Positions 21,169-26,762 of a stretch of 38,227 nt of DNA are shown one piece after another. Positions within the stretch are counted from its first letter, which is position 1, and every line of letters starts with the position of its first letter. A program made the translations under genes and the position numbers. The DNA is taken from positions 99,979 to 138,205 of the forward strand of contig NW_019775631.1 in NCBI RefSeq assembly GCF_001039355.2. The letters are read 5' to 3'. The notes below the pieces were generated by a model. It worked only from the letters and a program-made list of their open reading frames with translations. It did not search any database and was not told the DNA's origin. The DNA comes from Lingula anatina (lineage: Eukaryota > Brachiopoda > Lingulata > Lingulida > Lingulidae).

Positions 21169-24100
21169 CAACTGAAATGTGGCAAATGACCCTGCTGTGA
21201 AATTATTCCAGCATTTATTCGAGTTGGCGGATGGGAGGCTTTATATACAAAATACATGGCGGCCGTTCCATCATCCGTCCTCAACCAAACTTTCAACATA
21301 ACCGCTAGGTGCGGTTTTCCAAGAGAAGACGCATTCCATATCTTCAGGGACCCGGCTGGAATGGACTACCCGTGGATTGGGCTCATGTTGAGGACTTCTC
21401 TAGTTGGCATGTGGTATTGGTGCGCCAACCAGGTAATGCCACCTAGCTGGGAGAACATGGAACATATTGAAATGTTACACTCCGGCGTGGCAATGCCTTA
21501 TTTTGGGGTCTTTTGGTGTTAAAACACAGATTTACATGGGTGTGGCATATGTATTTCGGACTTGTATCGTTTTGTTGTTAGGCCTTACAGTGGTGGTATA
21601 TCTGCTACATTGTATACTGGCACGTCCCCTTGAAGACACATTCCAGTTCTGTTATCAATCCATATATAATAAAACATAATTCATTGTTTGTGCAATTTCA
21701 GCAGAAATTTTTTTCTGCATTTATCTGTAATGAATGTTGCACTGTCAAAGCAAACGTGTCCATAGTAAATAAATCATAATTCATTGTATGTGCAATTTTA
21801 GCAGAACTTTTTTCTGCATTTATCTGTAATGAATGTTGCTCTGTCGAAAAAACATATAATGTATCCCCCCTTTTCCCATTTCCACTGTCATATAGAGTTG
21901 TATCTCTCTCCAGGTCATAGTACAGCGTAGTCTAGCCGCCAAGTCCATCACCCACGCCAAGGGGGCCTCTATACTGGCCGGCTACCTCAAGATTATTCCG
22001 CTCTTCATCATGGTAATGCCGGGGATGATAGCCCGAGTGCTGTTTCCAGGTGATTATTATTATTATTATTTACTTATTTATTTATTTGTTTATTTATTTT
22101 GAGTTTAAAATCGAAGTTTGTTCAGAAGACTTTACACAAGTATACTAGTATACTCAGTATACCGGTTTGTGAGTATAGACGTTGCACAAACGGTTCTTCA
22201 AGTCACTTCATAAGACCGCCGATTCTGGCAACGATGAATTATAGCCGTTTTTCAAAAAGGAAAAATGTCTTCCGCCAGCAAATCGATTCTATGTGCAGTT
22301 TTTGGCTGGCTGGATCTGTTTTGAAATACGACCCTAGTTTCTGATTACCAGAATCGTTTTTAGTCCAAATTGAATTCCTGGGGCGTCCATGTTGATTTGT
22401 GACTTGAATATAATATATTTCTCAATAAAATTGAACTAATGCTATGATTTGTTAATAGTTGTACACTGTTTTTCATTTCTAAGAATATACATATATCGAT
22501 TTGTTGATAAATTAGAAGAGAAACGTGTGATAAAGGGCTGTCGGTAGTCACTTGTTATCAATTTCTACGTTGTGTTACAGATGAGGTTGGCTGCGCCACA
22601 CCAGAAGCCTGCGAGGCGGTGTGTGGTAACACAGCTGGCTGTAGTAATATAGCCTATCCCTTGCTCGTACTGGAAGTGCTACCGTTAGGTGAGTGTATTG
22701 TTACCGATTGCTTATTGATGACTATATGATAAAATATTTCTTCATGTTTCTGAGCTTTGACATTTGAACTCCTGGCATATAAACGCTTAATGTCCGCATG
22801 TGCTTGCGTACGCACTTGTGTGAAGGTTTTCAACAATGACCGGGACAGGGCAAAGGGTTCAATTGATAAAGTCGCGTTACTGAAAAAAAGCTGATAATTT
22901 TCGATTGAATCATAGATGTATACTGTATGCCTCCCTAGGTCTGCGCGGCCTGCTGTTGGCTGTTATGATGTCGGCCGTGGTCAGTACTCTGACGTCAACA
23001 TTCAACAGCGCCAGCACAGTCTTCACTCTAGACCTTTGGAGAAGGTTTAGGAAAAGAGCATCTGACGTAGAGACGTTAATAGTCAGCAGGTAAAATATTA
23101 TTTATCTTATTCTATTTATTTTATTTTTATTTATATTTATTCATAGTCAACGACATAAAATAATATTTATTAGTTGATTTTAATTAACTAATTTATGTAG
23201 AAATTTTGACATTTTTTACCGAATTCCCCTTGCTGGTCTTTCTGTGATTTCTTAAATACAGAAATGAGTGGAAATGCAATTTCCCCGTATTTCCGCCATC
23301 ATTCATCATCAGCCACGTGACATGCATGCGCTTAAACTTTATGACGATGACTATTTATTATAATGCACCTAGATATACACACTGTAGCATGGTCGACTTC
23401 AGATTGAAGGATACAGGATTGTAGTCTAAGCTTATCATATAATACAATATGTTGAGAACTTTTCTGCAGGTTTGATGATGCATTGATGTTTCCAGGATAT
23501 TCGTGGTAATCCTCTGCGTCCTGGGAGTGTTGTGGATGCCGATCATGCAGAACGCTCAGGGAGGGCAATTATTCCAGTACGCCACCGCCATTACGGGGTA
23601 CCTTCAGGCGCCTACCTGTGCCGTCTTTATCATGTCCGCCTTCTGGACCAGGGCAACAGAGCCGGTGAGTACAAGAACGGGTTTGCGCGCGGTGTAGTGA
23701 ATTGACATTCAAATTCACTGACACAACAACCATGCATCGTACACAAGATTTATCGCTATCAAGAGTCATTGACCAGATAGTTCAGGCACCTTGTTATCTG
23801 TTTGAGGGTGTGACTCCCGATGTGCTATAGACTTATCCTCGGTCTTTCTCCCCCGAAGCTCTGAGATGGGTTCTCCACCCTCTCCCAGTTTGCCCCCCCC
23901 CCCCCCCAAAAAAAAAAAACTCTTCTATGACAGTTTCCCTTGTTCTTTTTGGTGCTTTTTTGTGCATTATTTATTTTTTCCTGGTAGATAGTAGGGCTTA
24001 CCAATGACACCGCTTCCTTGTTTCAACACCAGGAGGCCATTTTATTTTATGTTCGTTGTTTGCAAGTAGGTGCCGAGTAAATGAATAACGTATAATAAAT

Positions 24101-25441
24101 TATAATGACTGTATACAACTCTAATGCTGTGTTATATTTTATCACCAGGGAGCATTCTACGGTATGCTGGGCGGACAGCTAGTGGGCATCGTGCGCTTTG
24201 TTCTGGACTTTGCTTATGACGAACCTAGCTGTGGAGAGCCAGACACAAGACCCCCCATTGTGTCACAGATACACTACCTGTATTTTGCGGAAATTCAGAT
24301 AGCCGTGGCGCTCTGCATCGCCATACCTATTAGCTATATGACCAAACCACTTCCTAAAGAAAGGGTGTGTGAATGTTCATGCGCGCGTGTTTGTGTGTTT
24401 CTGCGTGTGTGCGGGTGCACATGTGTAGGCCCTACATGTCATTTAGGAAACCAGAGAATTTTAGTGCATATTGACTTACGGATAGGGAAAATTGTAAATA
24501 AAGTAACTTATGAGTATCACAGTTTTCAATCGGATGTTTTTAACTCACTTCAAGTTGAAAGAGATTGTACATGTTACTCTATCTTGGAGACAAGCGATTT
24601 TAAGTGTTTGGCCGTCTTAGACAGCTTTCATAATGCACGAATCAATAATCATATCATGTCTTATTTGATAAAAGATAAATGAAAAGATTAATTCATTAAT
24701 ATGTTCACTGCAGCTGGCCGGCTTAACTTTCTGGACGGTGAAGGATAAACTACAAGAACATATCGCCCGAGCCAACGTGACGTCAACCAATCTGGAATAC
24801 ATTGGAAGCGAGGCTAATGTCAAGGACGTTAGTGAGGACAAGGTCACCTTTGAGGTCGAAAACAGCGGAAGCGACGAACAGGAAAATGGACTTGATTTGG
24901 ATATTAAAAAAAGAGAGGAAGCGCCAGGTGACATTTTTTACAATCTTTGCAGAAATACGTTTAGCTAATCACATATTGAGCGATAGAGAAATGCATTTCT
25001 CGACTTTTTATTCAATCATTTGATCGTCGAATCAGTCAACCCATCAGTCAGTCGTTCAGTAAATGGATATATCAATGAGTCAATCGCACGCAACAAGTTA
25101 AGTTGTTGTTTTGTCAAACGTCTTGAATTCGACCACGAGTGTGACGGGTTGTGACAGAAACACTCTTTCAGGAACAGCTGTCCCTATTGTGTTAATTGTG
25201 TTTGAGGTGATCCCAAATTGACGGCGGTTTTATATTTTTGCAACTTTCAGAGCCCTCCTGGCGGCTGTGGCTCCGCAGTCTATGTGGCCTACCACCCAAG
25301 GGGTCAGCACAGGCCCACCACCATTCCCTAAAACTGGTCCCGATGTCACTGGACGAGACGCCATTCTGGCGGAGGATTACCAATATGAACGCTGTTGTCA
25401 TTTTGGTTGTATTGGGCTTTTTGTACGGCTTCTTTGCCTGA
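5944..25441 (+). CDS. SLC5/SGLT-type sodium-solute cotransporter gene (spliced, whole span)
   Basis: Plasma-membrane symporter of the SLC5 (sodium/glucose cotransporter) family. Located exons: 5944-6033, 12598-12669 (or 13624-13695), 14783-14887, 15188-15247, 15626-15730, [exon 6 missing], 16896-17116, 17597-17732, 18441-18548, 19747-19897 (the last four repeated at 21212-23089), 23496-23664, 24149-24364, 24714-24927 and 25251-25441. All adjoining phases match except across the missing exon. Family signatures seen: [108 protein letters not shown] and a C-terminal hydrophobic helix ending GFFA. With about 62 residues for exon 6 the protein would be about 675 residues, normal for SGLTs. Residues matching the sodium and sugar sites are mostly kept, but the Gln expected in the GGQLF helix is Thr/Ala here, so the substrate should not be assumed to be glucose. 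Confidence 0.93.
7020..7184. mobile_element. MITE with GGTGTAACG ends, copy 1
   Basis: It starts GGTGTAACGAAACTGAGGG and ends CTCTGTCACGTTACACC, which are inverted relative to each other. The interior blocks GCGAGGCTTACCTGT and CTATCACGGGGG recur in the copy at 37217-37352. No coding capacity. Confidence 0.65.
7236..7870. repeat. Degenerate direct repeat pair in SLC5 intron 1
   Basis: About 150 bp at 7236-7390 resembles about 155 bp at 7716-7870. Shared blocks include GGAGCGGTTCTTTCAAACCCCT against GGGCGGTTCGTTCTAACCCCT, and the following TACTC...TGAGGTCAGG/ATCAGGGCC region. An old duplication or two copies of one repeat family; type unknown. Confidence 0.45.
9138..10349 (+). CDS. FMRFamide-receptor-like rhodopsin-family GPCR (intronless)
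   Basis: A complete 403-residue seven-helix receptor in a single exon. It starts MVVTMNASC; Met5 is an alternative start, with a glycosylation site at Asn6. Helices lie at about 22-47, 57-78, 105-127, 146-165, 199-225, 271-296 and 311-335. Class A landmarks are present: Asn40 in helix 1, LAVAD (Asp67) in helix 2, DRF (125-127) in place of DRY, LPLG (Pro211) in helix 5, CQTP (286-289) in helix 6 and NSATNFFIY (323-331) in place of NPxx[12 protein letters not shown] at the top of helix 3 resembles invertebrate FMRFamide-type receptors, which like this one lack the usual helix 3 cysteine. The third intracellular loop is basic. It would signal through G proteins to a neuropeptide, but the ligand cannot be read from sequence. 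It lies in SLC5 intron 1 on the same strand. Confidence 0.88.
   Translation: MVVTMNASCAAPGEEEGDIFAFIVDGVLVGILSFCGLLLNIFSFAVLWKKRRTSTTFFFVLFLAVADSLYLVHSALFQTFRSANEHTGALKSYQDFWPYMEPFEYPLGIMAQTASTWIITLMAIDRFIFTHFPFRAHRWCTTKKAGIELAVLILFDIGFNSAWFFRQKTIEVWDYCSNGTKPVIVAYGIGESRPSRLAHTVLYETLVFGLPLGCLCIFNVLFIKFLRNQSKIRERLTNSNIIKTTKDSGTKGKSNDPKIKHRSHGSATQHRITLMLVVMVIVFLVCQTPMFVNHVLYAMEGRVELGPNHRYYNVITNFLLTFNSATNFFIYLFFVNGFLKRWKGLLCFWRQKAGTCNLCVRASASVEASVHGSRKTTFFVAFEDKTPVRKTPVHRSAFVLDGS
10363..10640 (+). mobile_element. tRNA-derived SINE in the GPCR 3' UTR
   Basis: A tRNA-like head carries an A-box-like TGTGGTTAGAGTG and a B-box-like GCGGGTTCAACCC at normal spacing. A non-tRNA body with CTTGGCACTCAGCATTTAGG follows, as in several animal SINE families. 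The boundaries, especially the 3' end, are approximate and no clear target-site duplication was found. Confidence 0.75.
10695..10700 (+). promoter_or_regulatory. Putative poly(A) signal of the GPCR gene
   Basis: AATAAA about 345 bases after the GPCR stop and just beyond the SINE body. It is the first good signal downstream, so the SINE would be part of the transcript. Confidence 0.45.
10701..12523 (+). other. SLC5 intron 1, 3' part
   Basis: AT-rich, with no recognised exon. It contains a direct repeat pair (about 10919-10990 and 11096-11165), a T-rich tract near 11697-11736 and a C-rich stretch near 12446-12493. The open frames here are short and low-complexity. Confidence 0.55.
10919..11165. 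repeat. Direct repeat pair with 177-bp spacing
   Basis: CATTGATTGCACGCTAT followed by a TTTATTCTT/ATATTCTT block and GTGTGTCA appears at 10919-10990 and again at 11096-11165, with moderate divergence. Confidence 0.6.
12524..12804 (+). repeat. First copy of the segment holding SLC5 exon 2
   Basis: This segment from GAAAACTCGTTCTTTGC to TCGTACGCTATA is repeated at 13514-13829, directly after the N at 13513. The copies differ mainly in the length of a TA run upstream of the exon; the exon itself is identical. Confidence 0.85.
12598..12669 (+). CDS. SLC5 exon 2, copy A
   Basis: Twenty-four codons starting [19 protein letters not shown] and ending TWWP, between acceptor TTTTCAG and donor CCG|GTAAGG, phase 0 at both ends. 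This is the SGLT segment leading into helix 2. Identical to copy B. Confidence 0.88.
13513..13513. other. Single-N assembly join 1
   Basis: One N separates unrelated sequence from a second copy of 12524-12804. It is best read as a contig join, not a base-call failure. Confidence 0.75.
13552..13611. repeat. TA dinucleotide microsatellite
   Basis: About 30 TA units immediately upstream of the second exon 2 copy. The first copy has only a short TA-rich stretch in the same place. Confidence 0.95.
13624..13695 (+). CDS. SLC5 exon 2, copy B
   Basis: Identical in sequence and splice signals to 12598-12669. Only one copy can belong in the mature transcript: two would duplicate [12 protein letters not shown]. 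Probably the second haplotype. Confidence 0.8.
14705..14732. repeat. ATT trinucleotide microsatellite
   Basis: Uninterrupted ATT units in SLC5 intron 2, about 50 bp before exon 3. Confidence 0.95.
14783..14887 (+). CDS. SLC5 exon 3
   Basis: Thirty-five codons with the family signature [20 protein letters not shown] and ending FEWN. The Asn, His and Glu positions that line the sugar site in SGLTs (SN, EHF, FEWN) are kept. Acceptor TCTTGTAG, donor AAC|GTAAGT, phase 0. Confidence 0.93.
15188..15247 (+). CDS. SLC5 exon 4
   Basis: Twenty codons encoding the membrane segment [20 protein letters not shown] between TTCCAG and GGG|GTAAGT, phase 0. It fits directly between exons 3 and 5 of the family. 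Confidence 0.92.
15626..15730 (+). CDS. SLC5 exon 5
   Basis: Thirty-five codons with [20 protein letters not shown] and ending YIFNNIS, between CTGTCAG and TCC|GTGAGT, phase 0. This is the conserved MPEYL loop and the helix after it. The next family block (the following helices and GGLAAVIYTD-type loop) is not found in 15731-16895. Confidence 0.92.
16168..16168. other. Single-N assembly join 2, with missing SLC5 exon
   Basis: A lone N after a T run. The exon expected between exon 5 (phase 0 end) and exon 7 (needs one upstream base), about 190 bases of length 3n+1, is absent on both sides. The next block also recurs after the N at 20257. Confidence 0.75.
16365..16535. mobile_element. Foldback repeat in SLC5 intron, copy 1
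   Basis: Imperfect inverted arms: CTGATTGCAGTCAGCTTCACTGAATGAC on the left against GTCATTCAGTTAAGCTGATTGCA on the right. The core ACTCTCGCTGA...ACGCCTC(C/T)TCCTGGCG is shared with the hAT-like MITE at 32358-32661, so they may be one family. The equivalent in the second block is about 20454-20615. Confidence 0.6.
16813..16852. repeat. ATT trinucleotide microsatellite
   Basis: ATT run just upstream of SLC5 exon 7. The equivalent at 21120-21169 in the second copy is a few units longer. Confidence 0.95.
16896..17116 (+). CDS. SLC5 exon 7, first copy
   Basis: Encodes [20 protein letters not shown], an extracellular loop with two sequons, [15 protein letters not shown] and WYWCANQ. Acceptor TTATTCCAG, donor CAG|GTAATG. 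Needs one base from the previous exon and ends in phase 0. Same protein as 21212-21432. Confidence 0.93.
17597..17732 (+). CDS. SLC5 exon 8, first copy
   Basis: Encodes [19 protein letters not shown], then the membrane segment [19 protein letters not shown] and ARVLFP. It includes the Lys of AGYLK. Acceptor CTCTCCAG; donor CCTG|GTAATA runs straight into a TAA microsatellite. Phase 1 at the end. Confidence 0.93.
17733..17822. repeat. TAA and TTTA microsatellites at the exon 8 donor
   Basis: About 16 TAA units begin inside the 5' splice site, followed by a TTTA run. In the second copy (22050-22100) the donor is CAG|GTGATT and the run is a shorter ATT/TTTA mix. Confidence 0.9.
18441..18548 (+). 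CDS. SLC5 exon 9, first copy
   Basis: Encodes [19 protein letters not shown] with the Cys-rich extracellular loop typical of SGLTs, then [17 protein letters not shown]. Acceptor TGTTACAG, donor TTAG|GTGAGT. Phase 1 at both ends. Confidence 0.93.
18636..19583. mobile_element. 948-bp inserted element, present in one SLC5 copy only
   Basis: Opens GCCCGGTTTCATCAAGGCTGG and closes GCGCTATCCAGCCTTG, with inverted ends built from GGATAG(C)/CTATCC motifs repeated several times on each side. The matching place in the other copy (after ACTCCTGG near 22775) is empty. The right end looks clipped: the complement of the leading CCCGGTTTCAT is absent. No transposase frame. Probably a non-autonomous DNA element. 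Confidence 0.75.
19747..19897 (+). CDS. SLC5 exon 10, first copy
   Basis: Encodes [20 protein letters not shown] and [20 protein letters not shown], the helix with Ser/Thr residues of the second sodium site in SLC5. Acceptor CCCTAG, donor CAG|GTAAAA. Needs one base and leaves two, matching exon 11. Confidence 0.93.
20257..20257. other. Single-N assembly join 3
   Basis: A lone N that starts the second copy of the exon 7-10 block at almost the same base as the N at 16168 starts the first. Confidence 0.8.
20637..20847. mobile_element. 211-bp MITE with TTAGATCGATCTA ends, present in one SLC5 copy
   Basis: Inverted ends include TTAGATCGATCTA and TAGATCGATCTAA. GTCTATG is duplicated on both sides (20630-20636 and 20848-20854) while the empty allele at about 16540 has one GTGTATG. 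A 7-8 bp duplication suggests a hAT-like origin. Relatives lie at about 33342-33557 and 35055-35270. Confidence 0.8.
21212..21432 (+). CDS. SLC5 exon 7, second copy
   Basis: Same protein as 16896-17116; I see only silent changes. Same length and splice sites. Confidence 0.9.
21914..22049 (+). CDS. SLC5 exon 8, second copy
   Basis: Same protein as 17597-17732 with several silent changes (for example AGA to CGA for one Arg). Donor is CCAG|GTGATT here. Confidence 0.9.
22581..22688 (+). CDS. SLC5 exon 9, second copy
   Basis: Same protein as 18441-18548 with silent changes only; same phases. Confidence 0.9.
22939..23089 (+). CDS. SLC5 exon 10, second copy
   Basis: Same protein as 19747-19897 with silent changes only. 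This copy is contiguous with exon 11 and can be spliced to it in frame. Confidence 0.9.
23496..23664 (+). CDS. SLC5 exon 11
   Basis: Encodes [18 protein letters not shown], then [18 protein letters not shown] and FWTRATEP. Acceptor GTTTCCAG, donor CCG|GTGAGT. The GGQLF helix normally carries a sugar-contacting Gln in glucose transporters; the aligned position reads Ala-Thr here. Confidence 0.92.
24149..24364 (+). CDS. SLC5 exon 12
   Basis: Seventy-two codons from [20 protein letters not shown], with the CGEPDTRPP extracellular loop and [19 protein letters not shown] helix, ending PLPKER. Acceptor ATCACCAG, donor AGG|GTGTGT, phase 0. Confidence 0.92.
24714..24927 (+). CDS. SLC5 exon 13 (cytoplasmic linker)
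   Basis: Starts [13 protein letters not shown] and continues into an acidic hydrophilic linker ([14 protein letters not shown]-type composition, little conserved in the family). Acceptor CACTGCAG, donor CCAG|GTGACA. Phase 1 at the end. Confidence 0.88.
25251..25441 (+). CDS. SLC5 exon 14 (C-terminus)
   Basis: Reads [16 protein letters not shown], then [20 protein letters not shown] and the last membrane helix ending YGFFA before TGA. The EDPFWR..N.NA pattern and C-terminal helix are standard in SGLTs. Acceptor ACTTTCAG joins exon 13 in phase. Confidence 0.92.
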
Positions 25442-25456
25442 CGAACATTTGGTTGT

Positions 25457-25462
25457 AATAAA
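25457..25462 (+). promoter_or_regulatory. Putative SLC5 poly(A) signal
   Basis: AATAAA sixteen bases after the stop codon, at the expected end of the SLC5 transcript. Confidence 0.65.
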
Positions 25463-26426
25463 ACTTTTGAGGCATCTTCTCAAACAAAGTGATTTCAGAG
25501 GACTAGACGTTTGATTTTTAACTTAAAACAGAATATCTAAATTGCTGTACTAGTAGTAAGTTCTGTTTATGCCGATAAACATGTGTGATGTTTGCAGAGA
25601 TAAAACTTTCTATCGTTTTAAGGTAATAAGTCATTTTGTTTGGAACTCCGACTTCAATACCCGGCGCCCATAACACATTGGCTGCAGAGATCCTTATTAA
25701 CTTAAAGGAAAAAATAATGATCTCAGTGGCATCACCGGGCGCTTAAATTAATAATAACTTAAGAGTTCAAGATCTTAAGGACCTTTCAAGCACCCGCTAA
25801 TTACGATGTAATCTGTGCATAATTCAACAATGCTGGCTATCGAGTATCTTTTCACTATAAAGTTCACGTATGAAGACAGTGAACAGAGTATTTACATAAA
25901 GTCCTTGCTGTCTTTTCAACAGATGGTTTTGTTTTGTTCTTCCTAAGTCAATACAGTGATTGTTTGTCATACTCAAATACCCCGGTATGTACACGTCATA
26001 CGCTTGGGCCGGGTCCTTCATTAAATAATGACTTTTCTTTGTGTTTTCTTTGTGTTTGCCGCCAATTGTTGGATAGTTAAAAGAGCACATGTTAGTTTTT
26101 CCAGCAGAATTATTGATTTGTATACCTCCTGGGGGGAGTTAACATACCATTTCGCTACCCCGAAAATTGTCTTTCCACGTGTCCTCAAAACACACGCTAT
26201 CTGATAAAGGCTCTGAAAGGTCAAGGTCTGAATTTCTGTTTTCCCATATCCATCAGACTTCTGGAGCAGAACCCAACAGCGGAACTTGGTGTTTAAGGAC
26301 ATTTGAACTGCTGCAAAATCAAGAACAAATCGAAAATAGACTTTTTTCCAAGTAATTCTATCCACTGAAGCTGGAAGACGACAGTTGCTTTATTTCTGCT
26401 TCATTTTTAAACAGCAAGGAAACGAA
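25463..26426. other. Intergenic spacer between SLC5 and the lectin gene
   Basis: About 960 bp without recognised coding or repeat content. The lectin promoter and 5' UTR are expected in its last part, but no core element could be fixed. Confidence 0.55.
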
Positions 26427-26762
26427 ATGAGAGGCATTAATTTGAAGAAAACCCTCATATACATTGTCGCCTTTATGATGTTTTCTTTGGCCTTAACAGA
26501 CGCACAGATCAGTTCGGCGACCTTCAATATGCCGGACACCGTTGACGGCGCAGTAAACATAAACGTCACACTCAATGGATCTGTTTTGGATAGGTTCAAC
26601 GTCCGCTCCAAACTCGAATGTTTTTCATATTGCTTATTAAATGCACAATGTGTGTCGGTAAACGTCGGACTGGTGGAAGAGTCCTGGATTTGCGAGATGA
26701 ACAGTGCGGAGGCAGTGAGTGCTAACCTTATGTATAAAGAAGGTTACAATATATTTCTGAAG
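26427..26762 (+). CDS. Lectin gene exon 1 (signal peptide and PAN-like module)
   Basis: 112 codons from ATG to FLK before donor AAG|GTAAAA, phase 0. Contains two sequons (NVT, NGS) and the five-Cys PAN-like region. Confidence 0.82.

Larger units (their letters stand above)
20259..23371 (+). repeat. Second copy of the SLC5 exon 7-10 block
   Basis: Collinear with 16170-20175. Exon differences (about 15-20 seen by eye in 616 coding bases) are all synonymous. Intron differences are substitutions, microsatellite changes and two transposon presence/absence differences. It continues without a break into exon 11, so this copy is joined to the true downstream gene. Confidence 0.92.

Noticed and set aside
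16170-23371. Mutually exclusive or truly tandem exon sets in the SLC5 gene
   Set aside because: Possible in principle, but both copies encode the same protein, intron sequence is almost identical, and both start at single Ns, so allelic duplication by the assembler is simpler.
24164-24682. 172-codon open frame extending SLC5 exon 12
   Set aside because: After the donor at 24364 it reads intron (GT-rich) sequence. The true continuation is exon 13 at 24714, which restores the family sequence.
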